Under the pieces are notes generated by a model. It made no database searches. It was not told the DNA's origin and was given only the letters and a program-made list of their open reading frames with translations. A stretch of 64,000 bases of DNA from Dermanyssus gallinae. Its lineage: Eukaryota; Arthropoda; Arachnida; Mesostigmata; Dermanyssidae. The translations under genes and the position numbers were made by a program. Positions 60,728-64,000 of the stretch are shown here, one piece after another (position 1 is the stretch's first letter; each line of letters opens with the position of its first letter). The DNA lies in the NCBI GenBank assembly GCA_003439945.1, contig QVRM01007032.1, forward strand, positions 1 through 64,000, read 5' to 3'.

Positions 60728-61414
60728 TATATTTCCAGAAACAAATATTATGGCGTTGGGCCTGATAACTTGCTGCGATTATGACTTCATACGAGTTACG
60801 CCATTGTAAACGACCCACCCTTCTTCGCAGACACTTGATTGACTAATAAACTAAGGAGGGATGCTCTTTGTACTTTCTAAACGGAAAAGCGCGTGTAATT
60901 ATTTAGGCGGCTTTTCGTGTCGTGCTCGGTGAGCCGCCTGTGCGCTACAAATACATCGCCAAGTTTCACATAGCCCCGGCTAGCTGGGTGCGAATGAACC
61001 GATCCGTGCGATGCGTTCACCATCTGCGCGATGTGTTCGAGTGTAAAATGTCTATTAAAAGCTACGAGAGCAGTTATTTTATCCGTCTCTAAAATAGAAG
61101 GCCTATCCGGCTGTCGTCATTTTGTCGGCACAGTTCCATGCCCGTAGACAACACCTATTCCCACCGAGAAAGTCGCCTTTAGTATTTTAATCTAGTAAAA
61201 ACGTATAACTGTACGCAAATGGGTCTTAGTTGAGACGCTTGTTTTATTCTCACAAAAGCACAGCGTTGCCGCATCGACGAACGTTTGTTAGGAACTGATT
61301 CGTCGATGTACCAACTACAACTATAGCAGACGAGATAGTTATGATAACACACGGTTGCCTCCACGATCCATGATCCATAGTGAGATGAGTGAAGCTTACT
61401 ATCCGACATAACTT

Positions 61415-61459
<45 letters not shown>

Positions 61460-61549
61460 CATCTGCAGCTGTACCATGTTTCATCGCGTCCTCCTTCACT
61501 CCCATGATTGCAATTTTTATGCTCAATGTCATTGGGGTGTTAGAGCGGC
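60728..61549. other. no gene recognised
   Basis: Contains a (TA)n tract at 61418-61455. No coding or RNA assignment. Confidence 0.4.
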
Positions 61550-62143
61550 TTTCGTTATTGCAACACGTCCCGCTGTGCAGGGCGGCGGCTCGATTCGGAA
61601 CGCGGCGGGATTGCCAGCTTGAGCTGGGCTGTGGATATTCGTCACAGCGTGCTGACAGTAAGCAGACAGACGACTATACGGCGACGTACGGGAAAAGAAA
61701 AGCGAAAGCGAAGAAAAACGCGATATAACACCACGACAAGCAAGATCAGAAGAACAACGTCGGAGCGATAGAGAGAGCGTGGGATGGATGGTGGCGAAAG
61801 GCACGAGCGCACGGCAACAAAGTGTACGGACGACGCGAAAAGCAGTCCAAGAAGTCGAAGAAGCAGAAAGAAAACGACAACAAAGCAAAAAAAAAGCAAT
61901 GGAAGGAAAATCAAGAAAAAGAGGTGAACGACGACGACGACGAAAAGGTATAGCGGAAAGGAAAAATAGGAGCGCAAAAAAGAAAAGAAGCGCTTTGTTG
62001 CCGTTCTACACTAGACGCCGGGTCTACAGACTGCCAGGCCGGCAGTAGCGGTGGCGGTATCGACGGCGGACCGGGTGTCCTTCGTCACATCCGGCTGGGT
62101 TACTTCCTCACTTCCGTAGCAGCGACGAGCGGATTGAGAACAG

Positions 62144-62182
<39 letters not shown>

Positions 62183-63070
62183 AAGATGAGCGAGAGAGAT
62201 AGAGGGACAGGGAGATGGAGAGAGAGAGAGAGAGAGATGGCGCGCAGGCGAGTCGGCGGCCGCAGTCGGAGACCCACATAAGCACTCAGGCCCACCCCCA
62301 AGAAGACCTCCCCCCTCTTTGGCACCACTTACGTCCACATACATACGTACGTGTCCATCCAGATGAGTAAGTATACCGCATGCACAGACGTCTGCTGTAG
62401 GACGACTGCTGTAGGGCGGACATACGGATATCTGTATATATAGCGGACGAGTGGCCGCTACATAGGCGGCCACTCGTCCAGCTCACCCAACAACCACCCG
62501 GCGAAGGCCTGCCCGCCTACAGCCTGCAGCTTGCTGGCCAGCCAAAAAGCAGGCGAACGGGCGGGCGGGCGGAGCGACGCCATCTATGTGTTATAAATTC
62601 TCCCGTCAACAGGCACAAAGGCCGAAACGCCAAGCAGAGAAAGTGAACCCGCATCGAAAAAAATATGATGGAGAAAGAGAGTGCTCTCTCTCTCGAGCAA
62701 CACTATGTAAACTACGATCATCGGCTAAAACAATCATTTCACTTAACGTGTCGTCCTCCTTGTTCTACTACTACTACTACTAGACGTATAGGTGTAGCAT
62801 CGAGGTGAGACAAAACACAACGAATGAAACACACGACATTTTATCTAGGGGTTGGGCTCTAGAGCCGTTGTCACTGTGTTTATTGTTGCTATTATTATTA
62901 TTGTTTCTGTTGTTGACGTCGTTGCTTCTGCTGCTGTTGTTGTTGTTGTTCCCATTGTCATTGTCTTTATTGTTTTGTCTGTTTTTCTTTGTGACGGCTG
63001 CTGCTGCTGCTGCTACTGCCGCCGTTGTTAGAGCCGGTCGATGTTTGTCGTTGTATTTTAGCGGTAGGTA
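61550..63070. promoter_or_regulatory. CpG-, GA- and triplet-rich block, possible promoter or 5' exon
   Basis: CG dinucleotides, purine-rich AAGAAGAAA words, (GA)n runs (62153-62180 and 62218-62237), GGGCGGGCGGGC near 62550 and CTG/GTT triplets (62880-63030) occur together. Frames give only simple-sequence peptides. GA runs and GC boxes are frequent at arthropod promoters, where GAGA-type factors bind. No start site can be placed. Confidence 0.35.
62153..62237 (+). repeat. (GA)n microsatellites
   Basis: Two GA runs separated by about 35 bases of purine-rich sequence. Confidence 0.9.
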
Positions 63071-63316
63071 ATCGTTGTAGTAGTAGATCGTAGTAATATT
63101 GAAGGAAATGAAAATATATAGTTTAACACCCTTATACTGTTCCTTCTGCTACCGTTGGTCGCCAGCCCTCTCGTTTACATCCTGCTTTTACACATTTCGC
63201 TCTGTTTGTTTTTCGCGCTTTTTGTTGAAAATTTGGATGGCGTGGGTAGTAATGCATCAATTTGTAGCCTGTATGATTCACCAAGCGAATCCACCCCTAA
63301 ATTAGCATCTAACACG

Positions 63317-63371
<55 letters not shown>

Positions 63372-63870
63372 CACATAGTGTATCTGCTAAATTTCAAGAT
63401 TGAGAATTATGTGAGACTGTGTCAAATGTTTTCGTCATGTCTTTTGCTTTTACAATTACTGTGGAGCCGTTTTCTGCAATGTGGCTGTTTTGGACCACTT
63501 TTCTTGTCCGGCGGATTTGTCACCCACTAACTAGCTTCTGCACAGACATGTCAGTAAAATCTGAGAGGTGGTGTCTATAACTCGGTTGAACATATTCGGC
63601 AGGGTCTGACATGCGTATTCATTTTACAAGGGTACTTCCATAAAGCTACACGAAGATTGCACGGCCGTGCAAACACGTGTGTGCGCTTAAAAGGTGCGTA
63701 TACTCAAGAGTTTGCAATACAATTTTCATTAATTTTTTCATTACTAGTTACATTATATTTATATTCACGTTCAATTGGGGGAGCGGGAACTGTTACACCC
63801 CATTATAGGTTAAATAAATATAAACAAGTTTAAGTATGTTATTACGTGCCGCTCTTAACACTTAATTGAC

Positions 63871-63936
<66 letters not shown>

Positions 63937-64000
63937 GGAAAGGTCTGCTTGCAAGTTGATATCGCAATTACCAGCAAGTCGAGCTCTCCTTTTTCTGTAT
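63071..64000. other. no gene recognised at window end
   Basis: Another TA tract lies at 63877-63929. No frame or RNA gene is supported. Confidence 0.4.
63320..63366. repeat. (TA)n microsatellite
   Basis: TA tract flanked by CACTA on the left and TAGTG shortly after it on the right, so short inverted words border it. Confidence 0.9.

Noticed and set aside
61529..62473. Several serine/leucine/arginine-rich frames
   Set aside because: They are translations of GA and GAA repeats in different frames.

Overview
This is eukaryotic DNA, most likely from an arthropod. It holds no bacterial-style operons. Its coding content is one intron-containing host gene plus many animal mobile elements: a mariner, Tc1/IS630-like transposons, CR1/L2-type and R1-type LINEs, a LINE family with a YLDD-G reverse transcriptase, and a tRNA-derived SINE. 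Long (TA)n microsatellites are scattered through the window. A mite or tick would fit this mixture, but nothing seen here proves the species.

The one convincing host gene lies on the minus strand at 36272-39729. It is a three-exon DM-domain transcription factor that resembles the DMRT2/Dmrt11E branch. Reading phase, splice sites and a branch-point match agree on a 265-residue protein with an N-terminal DM zinc-binding domain, a glutamine tract and a C-terminal FSIESLL motif like the Groucho-binding eh1 motif. Intron 1 holds a tandem duplication and (TA)n tracts. Two CpG- and triplet-rich blocks, 42640-44080 and 61550-63070, look like promoter or 5'-exon regions of other host genes, but no reading frame in them can be assigned.

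Layout. 0.7-1.1 kb: possible LINE scrap. 2.2-3.1 kb: (TA)n foldback and a mariner/Tc1 remnant. 3.2-7.5 kb: nearly complete two-ORF LINE with poly-A. 8.8-10.1 kb: almost intact mariner with both inverted repeats and one stop codon. 10.1-12.2 kb: unassigned, with perfect hairpins. 12.2-14.9 kb: minus-strand LINE. 18.0-19.1 kb: CR1-like LINE missing its catalytic segment. 19.9-22.2 kb: badly decayed R1-type LINE. 22.5-24.7 kb: tRNA-SINE triplication. 24.7-31.6 kb: AT-rich, no gene. 31.6-34.0 kb: R1-type LINE with poly-A. 35.3-35.7 kb: foldback element. 36.3-39.7 kb: DMRT gene. 41.4-41.7 kb: two tRNA-like SINE heads. 44.9-51.6 kb: mosaic of R1-type and YLDD-G LINEs. 52.4-52.9 kb: possible LTR-element protease. 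54.4-54.6 kb: LINE scrap. 59.2-60.7 kb: Tc1/IS630-like element. The rest is microsatellite and intergenic or intronic sequence.

I do not see a previously undescribed molecular system. The items most worth following are the SINE family and its microhomology-bounded triplication, the YLDD-G LINE with a C-terminal domain, the perfect short hairpins, and the DMRT gene with its C-terminal repression-like motif.
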